Source: Enterobacter cloacae (GTDB lineage Bacteria > Pseudomonadota > Gammaproteobacteria > Enterobacterales > Enterobacteriaceae). From it: a stretch of DNA of 64,000 nt. Shown here piece by piece: positions 1 to 11,808 of this stretch. Each line of letters opens with the position of its first letter. Within the stretch, counting starts at the first letter, position 1. A program made the translations under genes and the position numbers. Location of the stretch: contig NZ_JAALCJ010000001.1 of the NCBI RefSeq assembly GCF_011078175.1, positions 434,001 to 498,000 on the forward strand, given 5' to 3'. The notes under the pieces were generated by a model. That model worked only from the letters and a program-made list of their open reading frames with translations. It was not told the origin of the DNA and ran no database searches.

Positions 1-58
1 CAATAGCACCAAATGCCGTCTTACAATCTGCCTTCATCAAGAAATCACGCGTTAACAC
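1..58 (-). CDS. chaC: ChaC, gamma-glutamylcyclotransferase, N-terminal 19 codons (cut by window edge)
   Basis: Only the first 19 codons lie in the window. Reading leftward from a GTG at 58-56, the peptide contains TRDFLMKADCKTAFGAI, which matches the start of E. coli ChaC (remembered family sequence). A GGAGG ribosome site lies six bases upstream of the GTG, which fixes the start. ChaC degrades glutathione to 5-oxoproline and Cys-Gly. The gene follows chaB on the same strand, as in E. coli. The 177 bases between chaB and chaC hold no other gene that I can see. Confidence 0.8.
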   Translation of the reverse strand, partial: MLTRDFLMKADCKTAFGAI

Positions 59-235
59 ATTCCACCTCCGCCACTGCATGCTTCCTTGCGACATCTGTAA
101 TTCGCCTTCCCGGCATTCTGTGCTGTTCATTTTAACAGCAGTTGAGCAACGATAAGCAATTTGCGGGCCAGATGCAATACAACGGCAGGTCAACCGCCTG
201 AAATGTCAAAGTGGAGGCAGCATATTATTCAGCGG

Positions 236-466
236 CTATTTCTTTTTGTGCCATTTATCATCGTCCCCTTTCTCGTAGTCATTTTTTACGGCGGCCCAGG
301 CCACCTTATGTGCCGTCTCTTCACGGCTGGCATCGTCCCGGCGATCTTCTTTATCTTTGTACTGATCCCAGGCGCTGTTAAAGGCTTCTTTGTAGATATC
401 CTGAGCGTGGGCAGGCAATACGTTTTGCACGTTGTCCGGTAATTCGCTTTTCGATTTGTATGGCAT
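236..466 (-). CDS. chaB: ChaB, putative cation transport regulator
   Basis: A 76-residue acidic/basic soluble protein. It begins MPYKSKSELPDNVQ and carries the ChaB-family pattern around HAQDIYKEAFNSAWDQY, full length for the family. The ATG at 466 follows an AGAGG ribosome site. The gene is divergent from chaA across about 250 bp of AT-rich DNA that must hold both promoters. ChaB is historically linked to ChaA cation exchange, but its biochemical role is not well established. A frame open on the opposite strand over the same stretch is a shadow. Confidence 0.9.
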   Translation of the reverse strand: MPYKSKSELPDNVQNVLPAHAQDIYKEAFNSAWDQYKDKEDRRDDASREETAHKVAWAAVKNDYEKGDDDKWHKKK

Positions 467-734
467 CGTTAACCTCTCTTTTGCATAAAAGATAAGTGTG
501 GACGACGATACGCGCGGGTGCCACCCGACAGGAAGAAATGAATAATCTAAAAATACAACTTGTTGTTATTAAACTATTATTTAATGGATATGACTCATTA
601 TAATCCTCAGACATAAAAATTATAACAAAGGGTAAAATTAAGTAAAAAATACAGGGTATTTAACAGATTTCTGTTAATTTAACGTCCTCAAAATCTATCT
701 ATAATTACAAGCACCTGCATTGATGGAGAAGCAC

Positions 735-1835
735 ATGACAGCAACACACGAGGCGGTAAAAACCCGCCACAAGGAGACCTCTCTCATTTTCCCGGTTCTG
801 GCACTGGCTGTGCTGCTCTTCTGGGGAAGCAGTCAGTCATTGCCAGTGGTTGTGGGGATCAATATTCTGGCTCTGGTGGGTATTTTAACCAGCGCATTTA
901 GCGTGGTACGCCATGCGGATGTTTTAGCTCACCGTCTTGGAGAGCCGTATGGTTCATTAATTTTAAGCCTTTCGGTTGTGATCCTTGAGGTCAGTCTAAT
1001 TTCCGCATTAATGGCCACCGGCGACGCCGCGCCAACGTTAATGCGCGATACGCTCTACTCCATCATTATGATTGTTACCGGCGGCCTGGTCGGTTTTTCA
1101 CTTTTATTAGGTGGTCGCAAATTTGCCACCCAGTACATGAACCTTTTCGGCATTAAACAGTACCTGATCGCCCTGTTCCCGCTGGCGATTATTGTGCTGG
1201 TATTCCCGATGGCGCTGCCGGGTGCAAATTTCACCACCGGCCAGGCGCTGCTGGTGGCGCTGATTTCCGCGGCGATGTACGGCGTGTTCCTGCTGATCCA
1301 GACCAAAACGCACCAGAGCCTGTTTGTGTACGAGCATGAAGATGACGGGGACGACGATGACCCGCATCACGGTAAGCCGTCGGCCCACAGCAGCGCCTGG
1401 CACACGGTTTGGCTGATCGTGCATCTGATTGCCGTTATTGCTGTCACCAAGATGAATGCGAACCCGCTGGAGGCGCTGTTAACGGAACTGAACGCGCCGG
1501 TCGCCTTTACCGGCTTCCTGGTGGCCCTGTTGATCCTGTCGCCAGAAGGTCTGGGAGCGCTGAAAGCAGTGCTTAATAATCAGGTGCAACGTGCGATGAA
1601 TCTCTTCTTCGGCTCCGTACTGGCGACCATTTCACTAACCGTTCCGGTGGTCACGCTGATTGCCTTTATGACGGGAAATGAATTGCAGTTTGCGCTGGGT
1701 GCGCCAGAGATGATTGTGATGGTGGCATCACTGCTGCTGTGCCAGATTTCCTTCTCCACCGGCCGCACCAATGTGCTGAACGGCGCGGCGCATATGGCGC
1801 TGTTTATTGCGTATCTGATGACGATATTTGCGTAG
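735..1835 (+). CDS. chaA: ChaA, Na+(K+,Ca2+)/H+ antiporter
   Basis: A 366-residue inner-membrane antiporter with about eleven hydrophobic segments, nearly identical to E. coli ChaA. The two halves carry the CaCA-family repeats around GEPYGSLILSLSVVILE and ALLILSPEGLGALKAV. Between them is an acidic cytoplasmic loop of Glu/Asp followed by HHGKPSAHSS. The frame is open from a TTG at 720 and has an ATG at 723. The ATG at 735 is chosen because GGAG lies six bases upstream and the length then equals that of the E. coli protein. It exports Na+, K+ or Ca2+ in exchange for protons at alkaline pH. Confidence 0.95.
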   Translation: MTATHEAVKTRHKETSLIFPVLALAVLLFWGSSQSLPVVVGINILALVGILTSAFSVVRHADVLAHRLGEPYGSLILSLSVVILEVSLISALMATGDAAPTLMRDTLYSIIMIVTGGLVGFSLLLGGRKFATQYMNLFGIKQYLIALFPLAIIVLVFPMALPGANFTTGQALLVALISAAMYGVFLLIQTKTHQSLFVYEHEDDGDDDDPHHGKPSAHSSAWHTVWLIVHLIAVIAVTKMNANPLEALLTELNAPVAFTGFLVALLILSPEGLGALKAVLNNQVQRAMNLFFGSVLATISLTVPVVTLIAFMTGNELQFALGAPEMIVMVASLLLCQISFSTGRTNVLNGAAHMALFIAYLMTIFA

Positions 1836-1842
1836 CCTTTTT

Positions 1843-1910
1843 GCCCGGCGGCGCTTCGCTTGCAGGGCCTACGGGTTTAGTAGGCCGGGTCAGCGCAGCG
1901 CCATCCGGCA
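1843..1910. repeat. REP/BIME element
   Basis: Two inverted GC-rich units lie just after chaA. One begins GCCCGGCGGCGCTTCGCT and the other contains GTAGGCCGGG followed by CAGCGCAGCGCCATCCGGCA. This is the usual enterobacterial REP pair (BIME) between convergent genes. Such elements stabilise 3' ends and can bind gyrase or IHF; no such role is shown here. Confidence 0.8.
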
Positions 1911-1921
1911 ATATGCCCCAT

Positions 1922-1947
1922 AAAAAACCCGCCGAAGCGGGTTTTTT
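1922..1947. terminator. Bidirectional intrinsic terminator between chaA and kdsA
   Basis: A perfect stem AAAAAACCCGC / GCGGGTTTTTT with a CGAA loop. It ends one base from the kdsA stop codon. The A and T runs on both sides let it stop transcription of kdsA (minus) and of chaA (plus). Confidence 0.9.
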
Positions 1948-1948
1948 A

Positions 1949-2812
<864 letters not shown>

Positions 2813-2839
2813 TTATTCAGGTGTGAATCGGAATTAAGA

Positions 2840-3649
2840 TTAATGCAGTGTAATGTGTTTATGCGCGATCGCGTTGATCTGCGCGCGGATCATTTCGCTG
2901 ATCGGATCTTCCGGACATTGCTCGACGAAATAATTCAAATCATTCAGCGCCACGTGCTCGCAGTCGAGCTGCGCATAAATCAGGCCGCGGTCGCGGATTT
3001 CGTACGGATCTTCCGGATTGAACTGCAACAGTACTTCGCTTGCGCGCAGAGCCAACTCCATCTGCCGCTCTTCCATCAGCGCAGACTTCAGCGTGTCTAA
3101 CAGCTTGCGGATCACTTCGGCGTTATCGGCTTCATCGAGATCTTCATTGAACAGCTCAGCTATCGGGCTAATGTTGCCTTTCAGCCAGACGTCCAGCGTA
3201 TGCTCATCCAGCGTGTCGCCGTTAAACGGATTGATTAACCACATTTCACCGTCCAGCCACTCGGCCCGCAAAATCATCTGCGTCGGGAAAATGACCGGCA
3301 CCAGAGGAATATCCAGCTGGTGCGCAACCCACAGTAAAATGGCACCCAACGCGACGGCACTGCCCTGACGATTTTTCAACACCTGGTCCAGCCACAGTGC
3401 GTCAGACAGGCGGTACACGCCTCGCGTGTCGCAGAAACCCCATTCGCCGTAGAAAAGCTCAATCAGCTTCTCTAGTTGCCAGTCCTGCGGACGTGCCTGA
3501 TTGATCTCTTCGCGCGCCAGTCTGACCAGATTCTCCAGTTCAGCGTAAACGTACTGTGACGTGAAATCGTCGCGGATCATCTCTGAAATCAGGACCATAC
3601 CATCGCAGAGCGGCACTTTGTTAAATTCGAAATCGGCTAAGGACCTCAT
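2840..3649 (-). CDS. sirB1: SirB1 (YchA), transglutaminase-like/TPR-repeat protein
   Basis: A 269-residue soluble protein matching E. coli YchA. The N-terminal half is the transglutaminase-like SirB1 domain (YGEWGFCDTRGVYRL and LILWVAHQLDIPLVPV-type segments). The C-terminal third is a TPR-like helical part with FNPEDPYEIRDRG. It starts three bases after the sirB2 stop, so the two are probably co-translated. The molecular function is not established. Confidence 0.9.
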   Translation of the reverse strand: MRSLADFEFNKVPLCDGMVLISEMIRDDFTSQYVYAELENLVRLAREEINQARPQDWQLEKLIELFYGEWGFCDTRGVYRLSDALWLDQVLKNRQGSAVALGAILLWVAHQLDIPLVPVIFPTQMILRAEWLDGEMWLINPFNGDTLDEHTLDVWLKGNISPIAELFNEDLDEADNAEVIRKLLDTLKSALMEERQMELALRASEVLLQFNPEDPYEIRDRGLIYAQLDCEHVALNDLNYFVEQCPEDPISEMIRAQINAIAHKHITLH

Positions 3650-3652
3650 GAC

Positions 3653-4051
3653 TTACCCCAGTAACGGTATTCTTGTGGTGGCGAGTTTAATGATGATGTA
3701 CAGCACCACCAGCCCCAGCAGAAAGGCGATAAACCCTGTCTGCTGGCTGCGCGGACGATAACGCCCAAGCGCGATAAAACCCAAAACGATGTAGATGATA
3801 ACGCCAAACAGCTTTTCAGTCAGCCATGCGCCTTTATCAGTAAATGGCAGATAGCCGGTTTTCCACATTAACCCGGCGCCGGAAAGGAACAGCACCGTGT
3901 CGATACAGTGCGGGGCGATGCGTACCCAGCGCGCGTTAATCAGCGGATTGTTGCTGTAGCGCCACCAGTAGCGGGCTATGAAAAAGCCAATGGTCAGGGC
4001 AACGGAAACCAGGTGAACGGAAATCAGCAGCGTAAACAGGCTCATGACCAC
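3653..4051 (-). CDS. sirB2: SirB2 (YchQ), small inner-membrane protein
   Basis: A 132-residue protein with four hydrophobic segments of the SirB family, with residues such as TGYLPFTDKGAW between the middle helices. Its ATG overlaps the 3' end of prmC by ten bases, which points to translational coupling. Function unknown; the order prmC-sirB2-sirB1-kdsA is as in E. coli. Confidence 0.9.
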   Translation of the reverse strand: MVMSLFTLLISVHLVSVALTIGFFIARYWWRYSNNPLINARWVRIAPHCIDTVLFLSGAGLMWKTGYLPFTDKGAWLTEKLFGVIIYIVLGFIALGRYRPRSQQTGFIAFLLGLVVLYIIIKLATTRIPLLG

Positions 4052-4872
4052 TGCCCCAGCGTCAGACGTTCATTGCCGCCGTAATCCCGGCAGGTTTCCA
4101 CGGCAGCGTATCCGGCCCCCGTAAACAGCGCTCGCACCGCCTCCCCCTGCGTCCAGCCATGTTCTACCAGCAGCCAGCTACCAGGAAGCAGATGTTGTCG
4201 TGACGTTGTCACAATGTGATCGAGATCTGCAAGGCCCTGATTCGCAGCAACCAGCGCGGTCAGCGGTTCAAAACGCACGTCGCCCTGCGCAAGATGCGGA
4301 TCGTCTTCGTCGATATAGGGCGGATTACTGACAATCATGTCGAACATGCGGCTTTCAAGCGCGGCAAACCAGCTGGATTGCAGAACGGAAACATTGTTCA
4401 GCCCCAGCCGTTCAACGTTGCGCCGCGCGAGGGCGACCGCATCAGGCATCACGTCTACCGCCGTCGCGGTGCAATCCGGCCGCTCGCTGGCAAGCGCCAG
4501 CGCAATCGCACCGGTGCCGGTACCGAGATCGAGGATCTGACACGGCTGCGCCGGTAAACGCGCCAGCGCCTGCTCCACCAGACATTCGGTATCCGGGCGT
4601 GGAATCAGCGTTGCCGCTGAGACATAAAGCGGGAGCGACCAGAACTCACGTTCACCGACAAGATGCGCCACCGGCTCACCGTTTTTACGGCGGGCAAGCA
4701 GCGTAGCGAGCTGCGCTTGCTGCTCAGCGGTCAGTGGCGTCTCACCGAATGCCAGCAGATACGTACGGGCTTTACCCGTTATATGTTCCAGCAAAATTTC
4801 GGCGTCGCGTTTTGGGCTTTCGCTTGCGGAAAGCTCACCGGCGGCCTCACGTAACCAGCGCTGAAAATCCAT
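4042..4872 (-). CDS. prmC: PrmC (HemK), release-factor glutamine methyltransferase
   Basis: A 276-residue SAM-dependent methyltransferase that modifies the glutamine of the GGQ loop in RF1 and RF2. The SAM-binding motif DLGTGTGAIALAL and the catalytic NPPY (within IVSNPPYIDEDDP) are both present. Its ATG shares a base with the prfA stop (TAATG), so it is coupled to the gene of its own substrate directly upstream. Full length. Confidence 0.96.
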   Translation of the reverse strand: MDFQRWLREAAGELSASESPKRDAEILLEHITGKARTYLLAFGETPLTAEQQAQLATLLARRKNGEPVAHLVGEREFWSLPLYVSAATLIPRPDTECLVEQALARLPAQPCQILDLGTGTGAIALALASERPDCTATAVDVMPDAVALARRNVERLGLNNVSVLQSSWFAALESRMFDMIVSNPPYIDEDDPHLAQGDVRFEPLTALVAANQGLADLDHIVTTSRQHLLPGSWLLVEHGWTQGEAVRALFTGAGYAAVETCRDYGGNERLTLGQWS

Positions 4873-5954
4873 TATTCCTGCTCGGAAAGCGCCGCCAGCT
4901 GGTCGGCCTGGTATTCCTGCACGATAGGCTCAATGAGCATATCGAGCTTGCCTTCCATCACCTCATCCAGACGATAGAGCGTCAGGTTGATGCGGTGGTC
5001 AGTTACGCGCCCCTGCGGGAAGTTATAGGTGCGGTTACGATCGCTACGGTCGCCGCTGCCCAGCAGGTTACGTCGGGTAGAGGCTTCCGCCTGCTGGCGT
5101 TTCGCCGTTTCCGCCGCGTGGATGCGGGCGCCCAGCACGGATAACGCTTTAGCTTTGTTCTTATGCTGGGAACGTTCATCCTGACACTCAACCACAATCC
5201 CGGTGGGCAGGTGAGTAATACGGATAGCGGAGTCGGTGGTGTTAACGTGCTGACCACCCGCCCCTGAAGAGCGGAAGGTATCGATACGCAGATCCGCCGG
5301 GTTGATATCCGGCAGTTCCGCTTCCGGCAGCTCAGGCATGACCGCCACCGTACAGGCAGAGGTATGAATACGGCCCTGTGATTCGGTCGCCGGGACGCGC
5401 TGCACGCGGTGACCGCCTGACTCAAATTTCAGTCGACCATATACGCCCTCACCGCTGATTTTGGCGATAACTTCTTTATAACCACCATGCTCGCCTTCGT
5501 TAGCGCTCATGATCTCCACGCGCCAGCGGCGGGATTCGGCGTAACGGCTGTACATACGGAACAGATCCCCGGCGAAGAGCGCCGCTTCGTCGCCGCCGGT
5601 ACCGGCGCGGACTTCCACAAAGGCGTTACGCTCATCATCCGGATCTTTTGGCAACAGAAGCACCTGGAGCTGCTGCTCCATCTCTTCTGAACGCGCTTTC
5701 GCGTCCTGCAACTCTTCCTGCGCCATCTCGCGCATCTCAGGATCGTCAAGCATCATCTGCGCGGTTTCGATATCTTCCTGGACCTGTCGCCAGTCGGTAA
5801 AGCATTTTGAAACATCACTTAACTGCGCGTATTCACGCGACAGCGCGCGAAAACGTTCCTGGTCGGCAATGGTCCCGGCATCGCCGAGCAGCGCCTGGAC
5901 TTCTTCATGGCGCTCGTGCAGAGCTTCCAGTTTAGCGACGATAGAAGGCTTCAT
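4872..5954 (-). CDS. prfA: PrfA, peptide chain release factor 1
   Basis: A 360-residue RF1. It carries the PAT codon-recognition tripeptide (in [10 protein letters not shown]), which reads the second and third bases of UAA/UAG, and the catalytic GGQ in [15 protein letters not shown], the glutamine that PrmC methylates. It lies between hemA (41-bp gap) and prmC (TAATG overlap), the usual enterobacterial arrangement. Confidence 0.97.
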   Translation of the reverse strand: MKPSIVAKLEALHERHEEVQALLGDAGTIADQERFRALSREYAQLSDVSKCFTDWRQVQEDIETAQMMLDDPEMREMAQEELQDAKARSEEMEQQLQVLLLPKDPDDERNAFVEVRAGTGGDEAALFAGDLFRMYSRYAESRRWRVEIMSANEGEHGGYKEVIAKISGEGVYGRLKFESGGHRVQRVPATESQGRIHTSACTVAVMPELPEAELPDINPADLRIDTFRSSGAGGQHVNTTDSAIRITHLPTGIVVECQDERSQHKNKAKALSVLGARIHAAETAKRQQAEASTRRNLLGSGDRSDRNRTYNFPQGRVTDHRINLTLYRLDEVMEGKLDMLIEPIVQEYQADQLAALSEQE

Positions 5955-5995
5955 AGGCGTAAATGCACCTTGTCTTAGAAAATGGGTATAGGGCG

Positions 5996-7252
5996 CTATT
6001 CCAGCCCGAGGCTGTTGCGCAGAATAGTCAGGCGTTCATCGTCCCCGTCACGGGCAGCCTGCTGAAGAGATTTGGTTGGCGCATGGATCAGGCGGTTGGT
6101 CAATTTCCAGGCCAGATCCTGCATAATCGCCTGCGCGTCGCCGCCCTGTTCAAGGGCCGCCAGCGCTTTGGCCGTCAGGTCATCACGCACCTGCTCCGCC
6201 TGACCGCGGTACTCGCGGATAGTCTCGCTGACGCTTTGCGCGCGCAGCCAGGCCATAAATTCACTGGTTTCCTGCTCAACGATAGTTTCCGCCTGCACTG
6301 CCGCCGCTTTACGCTGGGCAAGGTTGTGCGAAATGATGGTTTGCAGGTCGTCCACGCTGTAGAGGTAGGCGTTGGCCAGTTTACCCACTTCCGGTTCGAC
6401 ATCGCGCGGAACGGCGATATCCACCAGCAGCATCGGCTGATTGCGGCGGGATTTCAGCGCCCGCTCGACCATCCCTTTCCCGATAATCGGCAGCGGGCTG
6501 GCGGTAGAGCTGATAATAATGTCCGCCTCTTTCAGACGTTCATCGATGTCGCTCAGCGCAATCACCTCCGCGCCCACTTCATCTGCCAGCACCTGCGCAC
6601 GTTCGCGGGTGCGGTTGGCGATGATCATCTTCTTCACCTTGTGTTCGCGAAGATGGCGCGCCACCAGTTCGATGGTTTCGCCCGCCCCCACCAGCAGTAC
6701 GGTGACGGTCGACAGGGATTCAAAGATTTGACGGGCAAGGGTACAGGCCGCGAAAGCAACCGAAACCGCACTGGCACCAATGTCAGTTTCGGTTCGCACA
6801 CGCTTCGCCACGGAGAATGACTTCTGGAACATTCGCTCCAGTTCGCTGGCTTTCAGATGCCCTTTCTGGGAATCCGCGAAGGCTTTTTTCACCTGGCCGA
6901 GGATCTGCGGCTCGCCCAGTACCAGCGAATCCAGACCGCTGGCGACGCGCATTAGATGGCTGACCGCATCGTTATCCTGATGCCAGTACAGGCTGTTGCG
7001 CAGCTCTTCTTCGTTGAGGTTGTGGTAGTCACATAGCCAGCGGATCAGCGCCTCGTGCAGGTTGTCCTGCTCCTCCACGCTTAAATACAGCTCGGTACGG
7101 TTGCACGTCGACAACACCACGCCACCCTGCACCATCGGTTGTGCAAGCAGGCTGTCCAGCGCCAGGTCGAGCGTATCCGGCGAAAACGTAACGCGTTCTC
7201 GCAGTGAAACCGGGGCTGTTTTGTGGTTAATACCGAGTGCTAATAGGGTCAT
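5996..7252 (-). CDS. hemA: HemA, glutamyl-tRNA reductase
   Basis: A 418-residue enzyme that reduces glutamyl-tRNA(Glu) to glutamate-1-semialdehyde with NADPH, the committed step of tetrapyrrole synthesis in enterobacteria. It has the catalytic cysteine in [10 protein letters not shown] (about residue 50), the substrate loop [12 protein letters not shown], and the NADPH-binding [12 protein letters not shown]. The N-terminus [14 protein letters not shown] is canonical. First gene of its leftward operon and divergent from lolB over about 200 bp. Confidence 0.97.
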   Translation of the reverse strand: MTLLALGINHKTAPVSLRERVTFSPDTLDLALDSLLAQPMVQGGVVLSTCNRTELYLSVEEQDNLHEALIRWLCDYHNLNEEELRNSLYWHQDNDAVSHLMRVASGLDSLVLGEPQILGQVKKAFADSQKGHLKASELERMFQKSFSVAKRVRTETDIGASAVSVAFAACTLARQIFESLSTVTVLLVGAGETIELVARHLREHKVKKMIIANRTRERAQVLADEVGAEVIALSDIDERLKEADIIISSTASPLPIIGKGMVERALKSRRNQPMLLVDIAVPRDVEPEVGKLANAYLYSVDDLQTIISHNLAQRKAAAVQAETIVEQETSEFMAWLRAQSVSETIREYRGQAEQVRDDLTAKALAALEQGGDAQAIMQDLAWKLTNRLIHAPTKSLQQAARDGDDERLTILRNSLGLE

Positions 7253-7453
7253 GTTGAGCGGGAGTAGTACCAGCGTTAATAAGGTTAGCAGGACGCATCA
7301 TACAGGATGCGCGAGATCAATAAAAGAGACTGCACCCTTTCGGAGTAATAGCTTACGCCACGCTTTGAGATAATTTGAACGTAGACGGTGGCACCCTTCA
7401 ACGCTAGCATTAACAATTATAACTGCAACGTATCTCAAGGATTTGTCATCATT

Positions 7454-8065
7454 ATGACCCGAATGATTCGCCTGCTGCCTCTGGCGGCCCTGGTTCTGAC
7501 CGCCTGTTCCGTTCATCAGCCGAAAGGCCCGGGCAAAAGCCCTGACTCACCGCAGTGGCGTCAGCACCAGCAGGACGTGCTGAAGTTAAGCCAGTACCAG
7601 ACCCGCGGTGCGTTTGCCTATCTCTCTGACGAACAGAAGGTTTACGCCCGTTTCTTCTGGCAGCAAACGGGTCAGGACAACTATCGCCTGCTGCTGTTGA
7701 ACCCGCTGGGCAGTACCGAACTGGAGCTTAACGCGAAGCCTGGGGAAGCGCAGATCACCGACAACAAAGGCCAGCACTACACGGCCACCGACGCCGAAGA
7801 GATGATTGGCAAGCTGACCGGGATGCCGATTCCGCTCAATAGCCTGCGCCAGTGGATCCTTGGTCTGCCGGGTGATGCAACCGACTATACGCTTGACGAT
7901 CAATACCGTCTGAGCCAGGTGAACTACACCCAGGGCGGTAAAACCTGGAAAGTGGTGTACAGCGCGTATGACAACAAAACGCAACCGTCGCTGCCATCCA
8001 ACATGGAGCTGACGCAGGACAGCCAGCGTATCAAGCTGAAAATGGACAACTGGATCGTTAAATGA
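7454..8065 (+). CDS. lolB: LolB, outer-membrane lipoprotein receptor
   Basis: A 203-residue lipoprotein that takes lipoproteins from LolA and inserts them in the outer membrane. The signal peptide ends in the lipobox LTAC, with the lipidated cysteine at residue 18, followed by the family sequence [17 protein letters not shown]. The frame is open from a GTG at 7388, but the ATG at 7454 gives a normal lipoprotein signal and the usual length. Its stop overlaps the ispE start. Confidence 0.95.
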   Translation: MTRMIRLLPLAALVLTACSVHQPKGPGKSPDSPQWRQHQQDVLKLSQYQTRGAFAYLSDEQKVYARFFWQQTGQDNYRLLLLNPLGSTELELNAKPGEAQITDNKGQHYTATDAEEMIGKLTGMPIPLNSLRQWILGLPGDATDYTLDDQYRLSQVNYTQGGKTWKVVYSAYDNKTQPSLPSNMELTQDSQRIKLKMDNWIVK

Positions 8066-8931
8066 TGACCCACTGGCCCTCTCCCGCAAAACTGAACCTG
8101 TTTCTCTACATTACCGGGCAGCGCGCTGACGGCTACCACACCCTGCAAACGCTGTTTCAGTTTGTCGATTACGGCGACACGATCTCAATCGAACCGCGTC
8201 AGGACGGGCAAATTTGTCTGCTGACGCCGGTCGACGGCGTGGCGCATGACGATAATCTGATCGTGCGCGCTGCTCGCCTGCTGATGAAAACGGCGTCGTC
8301 GTCGGGTCGCCTGCCTGCGGGAAGCGGTGCGGATATCCGTATCGACAAGCGCCTGCCGATGGGCGGCGGTCTGGGTGGCGGTTCGTCAAACGCCGCGACC
8401 GTCCTGGTGGCGCTTAACCACCTCTGGGGCTGCGGCCTGACTGCGGACGAACTGGCAGCGTTAGGGTTGACGCTGGGCGCCGATGTACCGGTGTTTGTGC
8501 GCGGCCACGCGGCGTTTGCTGAAGGAGTGGGTGAAATCCTCACGCCGGTCGACCCGCCAGAAAAGTGGTATCTGATTGTTCACCCAGGGGTAAGCATTCC
8601 TACCCCAGTCATTTTTAAAGATCCTGACCTGAAAAGAAATACCCCGGTACGGTCAATAGATACGTTATTAAATTGTGAATTCAGCAACGATTGCGAGGAT
8701 ATCGCAAGAAAACGTTTTCGCGAGGTTGATGCGGTGCTTTCCTGGCTGTTAGAATACGCGCCGTCGCGCCTGACCGGTACAGGGGCCTGTGTCTTTGCTG
8801 AATTTGACACCGAATCCGCCGCCCGTCAGGTGCTTGAGCAAGCGCCGGATTGGCTGCATGGTTTTGTAGCACGCGGGATGAACACCTCCCCCCTACAGCA
8901 GATCATTCTGGCGCAGACTGAGTTTCGGTGA
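8062..8931 (+). CDS. ispE: IspE, 4-diphosphocytidyl-2-C-methyl-D-erythritol kinase
   Basis: A 289-residue GHMP-family kinase of the methylerythritol-phosphate pathway. It has the ATP loop [14 protein letters not shown] and the substrate region [20 protein letters not shown]. The start codon overlaps the lolB stop. The C-terminal tail is a few residues longer than in E. coli. The coding sequence also holds a likely PurR operator for the downstream prs gene. Confidence 0.96.
   Translation: MMTHWPSPAKLNLFLYITGQRADGYHTLQTLFQFVDYGDTISIEPRQDGQICLLTPVDGVAHDDNLIVRAARLLMKTASSSGRLPAGSGADIRIDKRLPMGGGLGGGSSNAATVLVALNHLWGCGLTADELAALGLTLGADVPVFVRGHAAFAEGVGEILTPVDPPEKWYLIVHPGVSIPTPVIFKDPDLKRNTPVRSIDTLLNCEFSNDCEDIARKRFREVDAVLSWLLEYAPSRLTGTGACVFAEFDTESAARQVLEQAPDWLHGFVARGMNTSPLQQIILAQTEFR
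8706..8721 (+). promoter_or_regulatory. Probable PurR operator for prs, inside ispE
   Basis: AAGAAAACGTTTTCGC contains the perfect 12-bp palindrome GAAAACGTTTTC and fits the PurR consensus. In E. coli prs is repressed by PurR through a site far upstream of the start codon, within the long leader that overlaps ispE. The palindrome is also constrained by coding (ARKRFRE), so conservation alone is not proof. Confidence 0.6.
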
Positions 8932-8987
8932 CAACGTCACCCTGTTCCAGACGTTGCATCGCGCTCTTTAATACACCGCCTGGATAG

Positions 8988-10004
<1,017 letters not shown>

Positions 10005-10016
10005 TCGAACATGGCC

Positions 10017-10043
10017 AAAAAACCCGCTACGGCGGGTTTTTTT
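10017..10043 (+). terminator. Intrinsic terminator after prs
   Basis: Stem AAAAAACCCGC / GCGGGTTTTTT with a TACG loop and a seven-T run, 12 bases after the prs stop. Confidence 0.92.
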
Positions 10044-10128
10044 GTTTATAGTATTTATTTGTATGACTAATGCCTCCTTCACCTGCCATTCATATGACAG
10101 ATGATGCGCACACGGATGATAGATAATT

Positions 10129-11808
10129 GTGAAAAACGTAACCTCCTCACATGTTCTGCCCTTTCGCGCCCTCATCGACGCCTGCTGGAAAGAGAAATAC
10201 ACGTCGTCGCGCTTTGTGCGTGACCTGATAGCCGGGATCACCGTCGGGATTATTGCCATTCCGCTGGCGATGGCGCTGGCGATTGGTAGCGGCGTCGCGC
10301 CGCAGTACGGTCTTTACACGTCGGCGGTCGCCGGGATTGTAATTGCGCTGACGGGCGGGTCCCGCTTCAGCGTTTCAGGCCCAACCGCTGCCTTCGTGGT
10401 GATCCTCTATCCCGTTTCCCAACAGTTTGGTCTGGCAGGCCTGCTGGTCGCCACCCTGATGTCCGGCGTCTTTTTAATTTTGTTCGGTCTGGCCCGTTTC
10501 GGTCGCCTGATTGAATATATTCCTCTTTCCGTGACGCTGGGGTTCACCTCGGGGATTGGGATCACCATCGGAACCATGCAGATTAAGGATTTCCTCGGTC
10601 TGCAAATGCCCCATGTTCCGGAGCACTATTTACAGAAAGTGGGCGCGCTGTTTATGGCGCTGCCGACGGCCAACCTGGGCGATGCGGCCATTGGCATCGT
10701 TACCCTCGGCACGCTTGTCGTCTGGCCTCGCCTGGGCATTCGCCTCCCGGGGCATCTGCCCGCTCTGCTGCTGGGCTGCGCGGTGATGGGCGTCGTCAAC
10801 CTGCTCGGTGGACAGGTCGCCACCATTGGCTCCCAGTTCCACTATGTTCTCGCGGACGGCTCACAGGGCAGCGGTATTCCGCAGCTGCTGCCGCAGCTGG
10901 TTTTGCCTTGGGACATGCCAGGTTCGAGCTTCACCCTGAGCTGGGATTCTCTTCGCGCTCTGCTGCCCGCAGCGTTCTCCATGGCGATGCTGGGGGCAAT
11001 TGAATCCCTGCTCTGCGCCGTCGTGCTCGACGGCATGACCGGCACTAAGCACAAAGCTAACAGCGAGCTGGTCGGCCAGGGCTTAGGCAACATCGTTGCG
11101 CCGTTCTTTGGCGGTATTACCGCTACGGCTGCGATTGCCCGTTCCGCCGCGAACGTTCGCGCAGGGGCGACATCACCGGTTTCAGCGGTCATTCACTCCC
11201 TGCTGGTGATCATGGCGCTGCTGATCCTCGCCCCGCTGCTTTCATGGCTTCCGCTCTCTGCCATGGCCGCGCTGCTGCTGATGGTGGCATGGAACATGAG
11301 TGAGGCGCATAAGGTGGTTAACCTGCTGCGCCGCGCGCCGAAAGACGACATTATCGTGATGCTGATCTGCATGTCGCTGACCGTGCTGTTCGATATGGTT
11401 ATCGCTATCAGCGTCGGCATAGTGCTGGCCTCGCTGCTGTTTATGCGCCGCATCGCGCAGATGACGCGTCTCTCCCCGGTTAACGTTGAGGTGCCTGACG
11501 ATGTGCTGGTGCTGCGCGTGATTGGCCCGCTGTTCTTTGCTGCCGCAGAGGGATTGTTCAGCGATCTGGAGTCTCGTGTGGCGGGAAAACGGATTGTGGT
11601 ACTGAAGTGGGATGCCGTCCCGGTGCTGGATGCCGGCGGTCTTGATGCCTTCCAGCGCTTTGTTGCCCGCCTGCCGGAAGGCTGCGAGCTTCGGGTGAGT
11701 AACCTGGAGTTTCAGCCCCTGCGCACCATGGCGCGCGCTGGCGTGCAGCCGATCCCTGGCCGATTGTCCTTCTACCCTAACCGTGAAGCTGCATTAGCGG
11801 ATCTGTGA
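10129..11808 (+). CDS. dauA: DauA (YchM), SulP-family C4-dicarboxylate transporter
   Basis: A 559-residue SLC26/SulP transporter. About twelve membrane segments include the SulP signature region [27 protein letters not shown]-terminal cytoplasmic STAS domain starts near residue 450 ([18 protein letters not shown]). In E. coli DauA takes up succinate at acidic pH under aerobic conditions. It starts at a GTG about 85 bp after the prs terminator. Its last 15 bases overlap the end of the convergent MerR gene. Confidence 0.94.
   Translation: MKNVTSSHVLPFRALIDACWKEKYTSSRFVRDLIAGITVGIIAIPLAMALAIGSGVAPQYGLYTSAVAGIVIALTGGSRFSVSGPTAAFVVILYPVSQQFGLAGLLVATLMSGVFLILFGLARFGRLIEYIPLSVTLGFTSGIGITIGTMQIKDFLGLQMPHVPEHYLQKVGALFMALPTANLGDAAIGIVTLGTLVVWPRLGIRLPGHLPALLLGCAVMGVVNLLGGQVATIGSQFHYVLADGSQGSGIPQLLPQLVLPWDMPGSSFTLSWDSLRALLPAAFSMAMLGAIESLLCAVVLDGMTGTKHKANSELVGQGLGNIVAPFFGGITATAAIARSAANVRAGATSPVSAVIHSLLVIMALLILAPLLSWLPLSAMAALLLMVAWNMSEAHKVVNLLRRAPKDDIIVMLICMSLTVLFDMVIAISVGIVLASLLFMRRIAQMTRLSPVNVEVPDDVLVLRVIGPLFFAAAEGLFSDLESRVAGKRIVVLKWDAVPVLDAGGLDAFQRFVARLPEGCELRVSNLEFQPLRTMARAGVQPIPGRLSFYPNREAALADL

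Noticed and set aside
161..442. A 93-codon plus-strand frame with hydrophobic stretches over chaB
   Set aside because: It lies over chaB, which is full length, has a ribosome site and keeps its conserved position next to chaA and chaC.
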